Of a DNA stretch of 64,000 nt, positions 51,274 to 58,790 are shown in pieces. Position 1 is the stretch's first letter, and each line of letters begins with the position of its first letter. Made by a program: the position numbers and the translations under genes. The stretch comes from Actinomycetes bacterium (GTDB lineage Bacteria > Actinomycetota > Actinomycetes > Propionibacteriales > Nocardioidaceae). Under the pieces are notes generated by a model. The model was not told the origin of the DNA. It did not search any database and was given only the letters and a program-made list of their open reading frames with translations. The stretch covers positions 1 through 64,000 of the forward strand of contig JAEZEJ010000047.1 in NCBI GenBank assembly GCA_023417775.1. The letters are read 5' to 3'.

Positions 51274-51819
51274 ATGTGGCGGTTCCGCTCCTTCACCGAC
51301 GCCGATCTCGGCCTCCTCGTGCGCTGGCGGGGGGAACCGCATGTGCTCAAGTGGTTCCCGCGGGCCTTCGCCGACACCGATGAGGCGCGACAGCTGCTGA
51401 GAGAGCGCCTGCACGGTGAGTCGCCGGTGCGGATGTGGTTGGCCGGTCTCGACGGCCGTCCCGTCGGCTTCCTGCAGAGCTTCCCGGTGGCGGCCGACCC
51501 GGATCTCGTCGTACGGGTTCACGATGCGGAGGCCGTCTGCTTCGACTTCCTCATCGGTGATCCGGCTCTGACGGGACGCGGGCTGGGCAGCTCGATGATC
51601 GCCGAGTTCTGCCGTCGAGTGCTGTTCGTGCAGTATCCGGCGGCACCACGATTCGTGGCCCTGCCGGATGCACGCAACCACCGCTCCATCGCTGCGCTGC
51701 GCGCGGCGGGCTTCGAGCAGGGACTATGGATTCAGCCCGATGCCGCCGATTACGCGGAAGTAACATGTAGCGCCCCGCGTACGGCTTTCGATCCGGGCTC
51801 CTCTACGCTCGGCCCATGA
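51274..51819 (+). CDS. GNAT acetyltransferase related to AAC(6')-type enzymes
   Basis: The 181-residue protein starts FRSFTDADLGLLVRWRGEPHVLKWF, has the acetyl-CoA loop DFLIGDPALTGRGLGSSMIAEFCRRVLF and the end VALPDARNHRSIAALRAAGFEQGLW. This layout (F-x-IG-x-P-x-x-x-G-x-G-x-G and PD-x-RN-x-RSI-x-AL-x-x-AGF) is that of aminoglycoside 6'-N-acetyltransferase-like GNATs, but many chromosomal members have other substrates. It starts at ATG 51274 after recX and overlaps the next gene by ATGA. Confidence 0.75.
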   Translation: MWRFRSFTDADLGLLVRWRGEPHVLKWFPRAFADTDEARQLLRERLHGESPVRMWLAGLDGRPVGFLQSFPVAADPDLVVRVHDAEAVCFDFLIGDPALTGRGLGSSMIAEFCRRVLFVQYPAAPRFVALPDARNHRSIAALRAAGFEQGLWIQPDAADYAEVTCSAPRTAFDPGSSTLGP

Positions 51820-52277
51820 CATCGACCTTCGATCTCTACACGCGGGTGCGTGCGCTGCCGCTGGGGGATCGGCTCTTCTCGCTCGCCTTCGCGTTGAAGG
51901 CGCCCTATTTCCGTACCATTCGCCCGCGGGTGACCCTCATGCGTCAGCACGAGGCCGAGGTCGTGGTCCGCAAGCGGTGGGGCGTGCACAACCACATCGG
52001 CACGGTGCACGCGATCGCCGTCTGCAATGGCCTCGAGGCCGCGATGGGCCTGCTGGCCGAGGCGACCGTCCCCGAGGGGCACCGCTGGCTGCCCAAGGGG
52101 ATGGAGGTGGAGTACCTCGCCAAGTCCACCAGCGATCTGGTGTGCCGCGCGGAGACGACGGAGGCGGACTGGGCGGAAGCTCCCGATGTGCCGGTGAGCG
52201 TGACCGCCACCCGCGATGACGGCACCGTCGTCGTACGCGGCACCATCCGTCTCTGGGTGACGCCGACAGATCGTTAG
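51816..52277 (+). CDS. DUF4442 hotdog-fold protein
   Basis: The 153-residue protein (FSLAFALKAPYFRTIRPRVTLMRQHEAEVVVRKRWGVHNHIGTVHAIAVCNGLEAAMGLL) fits DUF4442, a hotdog-fold family distantly related to thioesterases. Although its ATG overlaps the GNAT stop, TACGCT ends six bases before it, so an internal leaderless promoter is possible. The reaction is unknown. The stop is TAG. Confidence 0.82.
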   Translation: MTSTFDLYTRVRALPLGDRLFSLAFALKAPYFRTIRPRVTLMRQHEAEVVVRKRWGVHNHIGTVHAIAVCNGLEAAMGLLAEATVPEGHRWLPKGMEVEYLAKSTSDLVCRAETTEADWAEAPDVPVSVTATRDDGTVVVRGTIRLWVTPTDR

Positions 52278-52317
52278 GCCGGCCAGCCGGAGCGGCAGGC
52301 GCGCTCCTCATGCCCGC

Positions 52318-52926
52318 TCACGGCGAGAAGATGCTGATGAACTCCGGATCCAGGCTGGCGACCACCAGCGGAGGCTCGCACCCCACGGGGGAGTCGTACT
52401 CCAACTCCTCGAGAAGGCCGTCCTCGCCGCCCAGATCGGGTGGTTCGACGTTCCCGACCGCGAGCGAGGCGGCGTAGGCGTCGAGACGGTCGCGGAACTC
52501 GATCATGTTGTCGCGCCAGTAGAGCGTCAGCTCGTCGACATCCTGGACACGGTCGACGGCCGCGACGACACTGTCGACCGCGGTGCTCACGGCCAGGACG
52601 CTGGCTCGACCCTCCTCAGGCCCGCTGAACCGCGACAGCGTCCGGGCGGCGTCGTGCATGTCCAGGCAGAACGGGATCACGGCGTCGAGCAGCTCAGGTG
52701 TGTAGTACTCCGGCTCCTCGGCGCTCTCGGTCTCCTCCAACCACTCGCGGCCCTGCTCCGTCTCGCTCCATAGGCCGATCGCTATCAGGCCGGCGAATCC
52801 GATCATCGCGGTCGCGACCGAGCCGATGATCGCTCCGACGATGCCCCACAGCCAGGGGCGTGAGCGCTGAGGCTGCGGTGCTCCGTACGGGCCGGATGCG
52901 TAACCCCCATAGGGCGGCATGGTCAT
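52318..52926 (-). CDS. Single-span membrane protein, paralogue A flanking gluABCD
   Basis: The 202-residue protein has a Pro/Tyr/Gly-rich N-terminus (MTMPPYGGYASGPYGAP), the basic-aromatic RPWLWGIVGAIIGSV that starts a membrane span, and an acidic C-terminal half with LSRFSGPEEG, PDLGG and GCEPP. These features, in the same order, occur in the protein at 56341-56901, on the other side of the glu genes. TACCGT ends six bases before ATG 52926 on the minus strand. It lies downstream of gluD, but has its own promoter. No function is known. Confidence 0.7.
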   Translation of the reverse strand: MTMPPYGGYASGPYGAPQPQRSRPWLWGIVGAIIGSVATAMIGFAGLIAIGLWSETEQGREWLEETESAEEPEYYTPELLDAVIPFCLDMHDAARTLSRFSGPEEGRASVLAVSTAVDSVVAAVDRVQDVDELTLYWRDNMIEFRDRLDAYAASLAVGNVEPPDLGGEDGLLEELEYDSPVGCEPPLVVASLDPEFISIFSP

Positions 52927-52998
52927 GGCGACACGGTAGAGGATCACCGGGGCCGGGCTACCGGCGCCGTGCCTCCAGGAGCCCCTGAGGTGCTGGTC

Positions 52999-53841
52999 TC
53001 AGAGGGCGGTGGCGCGTCCCGGAGCCTCCGAGAGCTGCTGAGCGGGTCGGGCGCCGGTGAGGTGTCGCTCGGCCCAGCGGCCCAAGGCCGTGAGGATGAG
53101 GTTCAGCACGATGTAGATCGCCGCCAGCACCAGCGCCGTGGCGAGCCGGTTGTCGAAGGTCCGCCAGATCTCACGCCCGGTCGTCGTCAACCCGGCCGCC
53201 AGGATGTAGTAGCCGAGGCTGGTGTCCTTCAACGCCACGATGCACTGGCTGATGATCGACGGCGTCATGATCTTGATCGCCTGCGGCAGCTGCACGATCC
53301 GGGTGACGGCCGACTTGCGCAGCCCGATGGCGAAGGCGGCCTCGACCTGCCCCTTGGGCACTGCGTTGATGCCCGCGCGGAAGGTCTCGGCCAGCACCGA
53401 ACCGTTGTAGAGGATCAGCGCGATGACCAGCGGTGCGATGGTGCCGAGGCGTGTGTCGTAGGCATAGAACCAGACGAAGATGATCAGCAGCAGCAGCGGC
53501 ACCGCGCGGAAGAACTCCACGATGACCCACGCGAACCACCGGACGGGACGGTGATCGGAGAGCTTGGCGACGCCGAAGATCACACCGAAGACGAGTGCCC
53601 CGGCGATGGAGAGCGCAGCGATCCACAACGTATCGAGCGTGGCGCGCGCGAGCAGCTCGATGTACCGCGGGGTGTAGAAGACCTCCCACTTGTCGGCGGT
53701 GAGCTGGTCGCGACTCCACAGCCGCCAGATCACGGCAGCGAGGATCAGCAGGACGCCGACCACCGTGAGGATGCCGAAGAGACGATAGCGCGCACGCGCC
53801 TTGGGGCCGGGCGCGTCGTACAGGACCGTGGAAGCGCTCAT
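52999..53841 (-). CDS. gluD: Glutamate ABC transporter permease GluD
   Basis: The 280-residue protein is a polar-amino-acid permease with about six spans and the binding-protein-dependent loop (GLRKSAVTRIVQLPQAIKIMTPSIISQCIVALKDTSLGYYI). An N-terminal cytoplasmic tail and first span precede YIELLARATLDTLWIAALSIAGALVFGVIFGVAKLS. It overlaps gluC by 4 bases. GluABCD imports glutamate in Corynebacterium; the adjacent gltBD genes make the same assignment attractive here, though aspartate or other acidic amino acids remain possible. Confidence 0.88.
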   Translation of the reverse strand: MSASTVLYDAPGPKARARYRLFGILTVVGVLLILAAVIWRLWSRDQLTADKWEVFYTPRYIELLARATLDTLWIAALSIAGALVFGVIFGVAKLSDHRPVRWFAWVIVEFFRAVPLLLLIIFVWFYAYDTRLGTIAPLVIALILYNGSVLAETFRAGINAVPKGQVEAAFAIGLRKSAVTRIVQLPQAIKIMTPSIISQCIVALKDTSLGYYILAAGLTTTGREIWRTFDNRLATALVLAAIYIVLNLILTALGRWAERHLTGARPAQQLSEAPGRATAL

Positions 53842-54488
53842 CGGGCATTCACCGCGAATCGTCGTTCGAAGGCTGTCGCGACCCAGGAGATCACCGCGAC
53901 GATGAGGATATAGCCGAGGGCGATGCCCAGGAAGATGAAGATCATCTGCGAGGCGTACTCGTTGAAGAGGCCGCGCATGCGGTAGGTCGCCTCGGCGACG
54001 CCGAAGGTGGCGGCCAGAGAGGTGTTCTTGGTGAGCGCGATGAAGACGCTCGCGAGGGGCGGGACGACGAGGCGGAAGGCCTGCGGCAGGACCACCTGCG
54101 ACATCGACTGGGTGAACGGCATGCCGATCGCGCGGGCGGCCTCGGCCTGGCCGAGGGGGACGCCGTTGAAGCCCGAACGGATCGCCTCGGTCACGAAGGA
54201 AGCCGTGTAGAAGCCCATCGCCAGACTGATGTTGACGAAGAAGCCGAAGTCGATGCCGACCTCGGGCAGCCCGTAGTACGTGATGAGGATCAACACGAGC
54301 AGAGGCGTATTGCGGAAGATCGTCACATAGGCGATCGCCACTCCGCGCAGGATCGGCACGGGGGAGACCCGCGCGAGAGCGACGAACGTGCCCAAGACGA
54401 GGGCGATGGCTCCCGAGAGCCCGAGCAGCTTCAGCGTCTCGCCGAAGCCACGCAGGATGTTGAGCCAGTTATCGGTCAACCAGTCCAT
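53838..54488 (-). CDS. gluC: Glutamate ABC transporter permease GluC
   Basis: The 216-residue protein shows the HisM/GlnP pattern: GETLKLLGLSGAIALVLGTFVALARVSPVPILRGVAIAYVTIFRNTPLLVLIL, EAIRSGFNGVPLGQAEAARAIGMPFTQSMSQVVLPQAFRLVVPPLASVFIALTKNTSLA. It pairs with GluD as the membrane channel. A strong hairpin lies between gluB and this gene and may set a lower level for the permeases than for the binding protein. Confidence 0.9.
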   Translation of the reverse strand: MDWLTDNWLNILRGFGETLKLLGLSGAIALVLGTFVALARVSPVPILRGVAIAYVTIFRNTPLLVLILITYYGLPEVGIDFGFFVNISLAMGFYTASFVTEAIRSGFNGVPLGQAEAARAIGMPFTQSMSQVVLPQAFRLVVPPLASVFIALTKNTSLAATFGVAEATYRMRGLFNEYASQMIFIFLGIALGYILIVAVISWVATAFERRFAVNAR

Positions 54489-54509
54489 GGATCACCTTCA
54501 GGTCGGTCA

Positions 54510-54553
54510 CGCCGGCAGGCGGGGCGGACGCGGGACCGCCCCGCCTGCCGGCG
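54510..54553 (-). repeat. 18-bp perfect hairpin between gluB and gluC
   Basis: CGCCGGCAGGCGGGGCGG (54510-54527) pairs perfectly with 54536-54553 around an 8-base loop. It lies just after the gluB stop within the operon. Such stems commonly stabilise the upstream mRNA or cause partial termination so that the binding protein is made in excess. Confidence 0.8.
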
Positions 54554-54559
54554 ATGGAA

Positions 54560-55450
54560 TCAGGACTCGCAGGGATCCAGCTCCGGCGGGGTTCCCGCCT
54601 CGGCGCCACCCTTGCCGAGCGTCTCGTCGAAGGCCTTCTCCCAGTCGCCGTCGTCGAAGGCATCGGTGAGCGTCTCGTTGAGGAACTCGCACATCTCGGG
54701 AGCATCGGGGCTGTAGCCGATGCCGTAGCGCTCCTCGGAGAACGGCTCGCCGACGACCTTCAGCTCACCCTCGTTCTCGGCGGCGTAGCCGAGCAGGATC
54801 GCCTCATCGGTGGTGACCGCGTCGACCGAGCCGCTGAGCAGCTGGTCCACACACTCGGAGTAGGTGTCGAAGCCGGCCGGATCCGCGCCGTACTCCTCCT
54901 CGATCAGCTTGATGGGGGTCGAGCCGGTGACGGAGCAGACGCTCTTGCCCTCCAGATCATCCGGACCCTGGATGGAGTCATCGTCCTCGCGCACGAGAAG
55001 GCCCTGGCCGGTGACATAGTACGGACCCGCCTGGCCGACGACCTGGCGACGGTCGTCGGTGATGGAGTACGAGGCGATGACGAAGTCGACCGTGCCGTTC
55101 TGGAGGAACTGCTCGCGGTTCTGCGAGATCGTCTCCACCCATTCGATGTCGTCGGCGTCGATCCCGAGATGCGCGGCGACGATCTTGCCCATCTCCGGGT
55201 CGAATCCGGTGGGGACGTCCTGGCCCGCGGCACGGAAGCCGATACCGGGCTGGTCGTACTTCACGCCGATCTTCACGGTGCCTTGCTCATTGAGCTCGGC
55301 CATCCGGGTGCCGTCCTCGAAGCTGACGTCCTGGACCTCGTAGTCGGTGTCCGGTGCGGTCTCCTCATCGGAGCCGGCATCGCCGCAGGCGGCGAGGGCC
55401 AGGACCGAGGCGGCCGCGATGGACGCCAGTCGAGCTGTGGTGGACCTCAT
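54560..55450 (-). CDS. gluB: Glutamate-binding lipoprotein GluB
   Basis: The 296-residue protein has a lipoprotein signal (LASIAAASVLALAACGD, lipidated Cys22) and a periplasmic-binding-protein fold (VKIGVKYDQPGIGFRAAGQDVPTGFDPEMGKIVAAHLG; YYVTGQGLLVRED). It should capture glutamate outside the membrane for GluCD. AAGGAAGA lies before the ATG at 55450. The family and gene order match corynebacterial GluB. Confidence 0.92.
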   Translation of the reverse strand: MRSTTARLASIAAASVLALAACGDAGSDEETAPDTDYEVQDVSFEDGTRMAELNEQGTVKIGVKYDQPGIGFRAAGQDVPTGFDPEMGKIVAAHLGIDADDIEWVETISQNREQFLQNGTVDFVIASYSITDDRRQVVGQAGPYYVTGQGLLVREDDDSIQGPDDLEGKSVCSVTGSTPIKLIEEEYGADPAGFDTYSECVDQLLSGSVDAVTTDEAILLGYAAENEGELKVVGEPFSEERYGIGYSPDAPEMCEFLNETLTDAFDDGDWEKAFDETLGKGGAEAGTPPELDPCES

Positions 55451-55492
55451 GGGTTCTTCCTTCCGTCGGGGTTGTGGCGGAGCGGTCGGTGG

Positions 55493-56242
55493 TCAGTGTT
55501 TGAGGATCTTGCCGAGGAAGTCCTTGGCGCGATCGCTCTGCGGATGGGTGAAGAACTCCTCGGGGGTGTTCTCCTCGACGATGGCCCCGTCGGCCATGAA
55601 CACGACCCGGTTGGCCGCCGTCCGGGCGAAGCCCATCTCGTGGGTGACGACGATCATCGTCATGCCGCGCTCGGCGAGGTCGACCATGGTGTCGAGGACC
55701 TCTTTGATCATCTCCGGGTCGAGCGCCGAGGTGGGCTCGTCGAAGAGCATCACCTTGGGCTCCATCGCCAGCGCGCGGGCGATCGCCACGCGCTGCTGCT
55801 GGCCGCCGGAGAGCTGAGCGGGGAGCTTGGAGGCCTGGTTGGCGACGCCGACCCGTTCGAGCAGCTCGCGAGCCCGCTGCTCGGCTTCGGCCTTCTTCTG
55901 GCCGCGGACCTTGATGGGCCCGAGGGTCACGTTCTCCAGCACCGTCTTGTGCGCGAAGAGATTGAAGGACTGGAAGACCATGCCGACATCGGCCCGCAGG
56001 TCGGCCAGCGCCTTGCCCTCCTCGGGCAGGGTCTTGCCGTCGACCTCGATGGTGCCCTCGTCGATCGTCTCCAGGCGATTGATCGTGCGGCAGAGGGTCG
56101 ATTTACCGGAGCCGGACGGGCCGATGACGACGACCACTTCACCGGAGGCGACCTCGAAGTCGATGTCCTGCAGGACGTGAAGTCGCCCGAACCACTTCTG
56201 GACGCCACGCATGGAGACCATGGGAGTAGCACTGTGAGCCAT
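55493..56242 (-). CDS. gluA: Glutamate ABC transporter ATPase GluA
   Basis: The ATPase (249 residues from ATG 56242) has Walker A GPSGSGKST, Q-loop FQSFNLF, signature LSGGQQQRVAIARALAM, Walker B VMLFDEPTSALDPEM and TRTINRLE-type sequence (LCRTINRLETIDEG) characteristic of GluA/GlnQ. The start is not secure: no ribosome binding site is seen, and TATACG ends two bases before ATG 56242, so the message may begin inside it and ATG 56221 (242 residues, nearer the family length) may be used. First gene of the operon. Confidence 0.92.
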   Translation of the reverse strand: MAHSATPMVSMRGVQKWFGRLHVLQDIDFEVASGEVVVVIGPSGSGKSTLCRTINRLETIDEGTIEVDGKTLPEEGKALADLRADVGMVFQSFNLFAHKTVLENVTLGPIKVRGQKKAEAEQRARELLERVGVANQASKLPAQLSGGQQQRVAIARALAMEPKVMLFDEPTSALDPEMIKEVLDTMVDLAERGMTMIVVTHEMGFARTAANRVVFMADGAIVEENTPEEFFTHPQSDRAKDFLGKILKH

Positions 56243-56282
56243 GGCGTATAGCCAATCGGAACCGGAAGTGACGCGCAATGCA

Positions 56283-56294
56283 AGAACGCGTTCT
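56283..56294. promoter_or_regulatory. 12-bp palindrome AGAACGCGTTCT upstream of gluA
   Basis: A perfect 12-base palindrome about 30-40 bases upstream of the putative gluA -10 (TATACG on the minus strand). Position and symmetry suggest a repressor or activator site; I cannot name the factor, and it does not resemble the AmtR site known to me. Confidence 0.45.
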
Positions 56295-56340
56295 GAGCCG
56301 CTCTGTCATCGAAACGTAACCGGGCACCGAGGCGGTCTGC

Positions 56341-56901
56341 TCAACCCCAGCCGCCCCGGGAGCCCTGGTCATCGGGGTCGAGGGAGGAGAGCGCGGCGGG
56401 GATCTCGCAGCCGGCGGGGGCTCCGACGTCGAGGCGCTCGATCAGCCCGGAACCGGCGCCGAGGTCCGGCGCTGAGAGGTCTCCCTCCGACACGGCGGTG
56501 GCGTAGTCGTCCACACGCTGCGCCAGATCGCTCAGATCCCTTCGCCAGGCGACCGCCCCCTCATCGGAGGCGCCGGTCTCGTCGATGGCGCCGACGACTC
56601 CGTCGAGGGCCTCAGCCAGCTGTCCGAGTGCGCGGGCACCCTCGGAGGCTCCGGAGAACCGGGAGAGATCCTGTGCGGCGTCGGCGACCTCGGCGCAAGG
56701 CTCTGCGGTGGCCTCGATCACCTCGGGATCGCCCACGATGTAGCTGCCGCGGAGTATCCAGATGCCGATCCCGATGACGATCGCGACACCCGCGGCGGCG
56801 GTGAGGACCGATCCCACCAGGGCTCCGACGAGAGCCCACAGCCACGGTCGTTGCCGGCGTTGCTGGGGCGGGCCGTACTGCGGGTAAGGGGGAAGTGTCA
56901 T
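56341..56901 (-). CDS. Single-span membrane protein, paralogue B flanking gluABCD
   Basis: The 186-residue protein (from ATG 56901, GGAG upstream) parallels the one at 52318-52926: MTLPPYPQYGPP, then RPWLWALVGALVGSV and a membrane span, LSRFSGASEG, APDLG and APAGCE. The extracytoplasmic half is acidic and predicted helical, with a cysteine near the end (and another at CAEVADAA). Two copies bracketing a glutamate uptake operon suggest a related role such as modulating transport, but nothing proves it. Function unknown. Confidence 0.7.
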   Translation of the reverse strand: MTLPPYPQYGPPQQRRQRPWLWALVGALVGSVLTAAAGVAIVIGIGIWILRGSYIVGDPEVIEATAEPCAEVADAAQDLSRFSGASEGARALGQLAEALDGVVGAIDETGASDEGAVAWRRDLSDLAQRVDDYATAVSEGDLSAPDLGAGSGLIERLDVGAPAGCEIPAALSSLDPDDQGSRGGWG

Positions 56902-57023
56902 CCGGCGCTCCTTCGCGATGACGCGGATCCGGCCCCGGGCCGCTGCCGGTCCTCGCAGGTCCCCGATCATCGCATCGCCCGCCCGGGAGAGACTCTCGCC
57001 GCGCCGCGTATCCTGGCCTGGTT

Positions 57024-58511
57024 ATGGCGAAGACGTATGAGGTCCGTACTTACGGTTGCCAGATGAATGTCCACGACAGCGAGCGGCTGTCGGGCCTTCT
57101 CGAGACATCGGGCTATGCGCCCGCCGAGGATGGCGCGACCCCCGATCTCGTCGTCTTCAATACCTGCGCGGTGCGTGAGAATGCCGACAACAAGCTCTAC
57201 GGCAATCTCGGCCATGTCGCGAGCGTGAAGGCCCAGAATCCGGGGATGCAGATCGCGGTCGGCGGCTGTCTGGCGCAGAAGGACAAGGACACCATCACCC
57301 GGCGGGCGCCCTATGTCGATGTCGTCTTCGGGACGCACAACATCGGCTCCCTGCCGGTGCTGCTGGAGCGCGCGCGGATCGAGTCCGAGTCGCAGGTCGA
57401 GATCCTCGACGCCCTGGAGACCTTCCCGTCGACGCTGCCCACCAAGCGCGACTCGGTGTTCGCCGCGTGGGTCTCCATCAGCGTCGGCTGCAACAACACC
57501 TGCACCTTCTGCATCGTGCCGAGCCTGCGCGGCAAGGAACGCGACCGCCGGCCCGGCGACATCCTCGCCGAGATCGAGGCGCTGGTCGCCGACGGCGTCG
57601 TCGAGGTGACGCTGCTGGGCCAGAATGTCAACAGCTATGGCGTCGAGTTCGGCGATCGGCAGGCCTTCTCCAAGCTGCTGCGCGCCTGCGGGGAGATCGA
57701 GGGACTGGAGCGCGTGCGCTTCACCAGCCCGCACCCCAAGGACTTCACCGATGACGTCATCGCCGCGATGGCGGAGACCCCCAATGTCATGCCCCAGCTG
57801 CACATGCCGCTGCAGTCGGGGTCGGACCGGGTGCTCAAGGCGATGCGCCGCTCGTACCGCCGCGAGAAGTTCCTCGGCATCCTCGATCGGGTGCGCGTCG
57901 CGATGCCCGATGCGGCGATCACGACGGACATCATCGTGGGCTTCCCCGGTGAGACCGAGGAGGACTTCCGGCAGACCCTCGAGGTGGTGCGCGAGGCCCG
58001 GTTCAGCAGTGCCTTCACATTCCAGTACTCGCAGCGTCCGGGCACCCCGGCCGCCGAGCTGCCCGATCAGCTGCCCAAGGAGATCGTGCAGGAGCGGTAT
58101 GAGCGCCTGGCGGCCTTGGTCGACGAGGTGGCCTGGGCGGAGAGCCGCAAGCGCGACGGCGAGGTCGTCGAGCTGCTGGTCGCCGACAAGGCGCATGCGG
58201 GCGGTCGCAAGGACGCGGAGACCCACCGGCTGAGCGGTCGAGCGCGCGACAACCGGCTGGTGCACTTCCAGCCGGGGGAGCGGGACGTCCGCCCGGGCGA
58301 CCTCGTCGTCACACGTGTCACCCACGCCGCTCCGCACTATCTGGTGGCGGACGGAGATCCGATCGAGGTGCGCCGTACGCGAGCCGGTGACGCGTGGGAG
58401 GCCCGCCAGGGTCGGACCGAGGTGCGTCCCGGCGCGGTCGGGCTCGGCATGCCCGGAGTCGGTGCTCCCGCTCCGCTGCCTCCGGCTCCGGCCTGCTCCG
58501 TCGCCCCCTGA
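57024..58511 (+). CDS. miaB: tRNA-2-methylthio-N6-dimethylallyladenosine synthase
   Basis: MiaB adds the methylthio group at A37 of tRNAs. The 495-residue protein has an N-terminal UPF0004 domain (RTYGCQMNVHDSERLSGLL, NTCAVRENAD, GGCLAQKD), the radical-SAM motif SVGCNNTCTFCIVPSLRGKERDRRPGDIL, and a C-terminal TRAM domain. A short Pro/Ala-rich tail is extra. TATCCT lies nine bases before ATG 57024, so any leader is only a few bases. Confidence 0.96.
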   Translation: MAKTYEVRTYGCQMNVHDSERLSGLLETSGYAPAEDGATPDLVVFNTCAVRENADNKLYGNLGHVASVKAQNPGMQIAVGGCLAQKDKDTITRRAPYVDVVFGTHNIGSLPVLLERARIESESQVEILDALETFPSTLPTKRDSVFAAWVSISVGCNNTCTFCIVPSLRGKERDRRPGDILAEIEALVADGVVEVTLLGQNVNSYGVEFGDRQAFSKLLRACGEIEGLERVRFTSPHPKDFTDDVIAAMAETPNVMPQLHMPLQSGSDRVLKAMRRSYRREKFLGILDRVRVAMPDAAITTDIIVGFPGETEEDFRQTLEVVREARFSSAFTFQYSQRPGTPAAELPDQLPKEIVQERYERLAALVDEVAWAESRKRDGEVVELLVADKAHAGGRKDAETHRLSGRARDNRLVHFQPGERDVRPGDLVVTRVTHAAPHYLVADGDPIEVRRTRAGDAWEARQGRTEVRPGAVGLGMPGVGAPAPLPPAPACSVAP

Positions 58512-58543
58512 GCGCCGCCGTCGCCGGCAGCGGCGGTAGGCGG

Positions 58544-58580
58544 TCAACCCTTCCGCCGCCCTGGCGGTCGACCTTCACCC
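58544..58580 (+). repeat. Second copy of the family C motif before gltB
   Basis: TCAACCCTTCC, a CCGCC-GCCCT-GGCGG hairpin and GTCGACCTTCACC. The same string, a CCACCA/TGGTGG hairpin and GTCTACCTTTCC occur at 31301-31342. The 279-base spacer between miaB and gltB otherwise holds only the gltB promoter region. Confidence 0.45.
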
Positions 58581-58690
58581 CGATGACACCGCACCGTGGT
58601 GGACGACCCACCGCCGCCGCGTGACCGATCATCGTCGATACGAGCCGGTAACACGGAGCCCGCCGATAGGTACTCAGGCGACATATGCGG

Positions 58691-58696
58691 TAGACT
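58691..58696 (+). promoter_or_regulatory. Candidate -10 of gltB
   Basis: TAGACT lies 94 bases before the gltB ATG, predicting a leader of about 88 bases. GAGGAC before the ATG would serve as ribosome binding site, so gltB is leadered, unlike many genes here. The space upstream is available for nitrogen regulation, but I see no clear GlnR or AmtR site. Confidence 0.4.
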
Positions 58697-58790
58697 CGTC
58701 AAGCTGTCCGTGGCCAACGTCGTCCCCGGTGCCAGAGCACCGAGCACAGCGCCCTTCCAGGTAGTTTCCAGACGACGTGAGGACGGCTCA

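Noticed and set aside
58512..58790. Longer gltB start including the upstream frame from 58596
   Set aside because: The added 65 residues are unconserved and would move the glutaminase nucleophile (Cys23) away from the propeptide position; the -10 at 58691 lies inside that extension.
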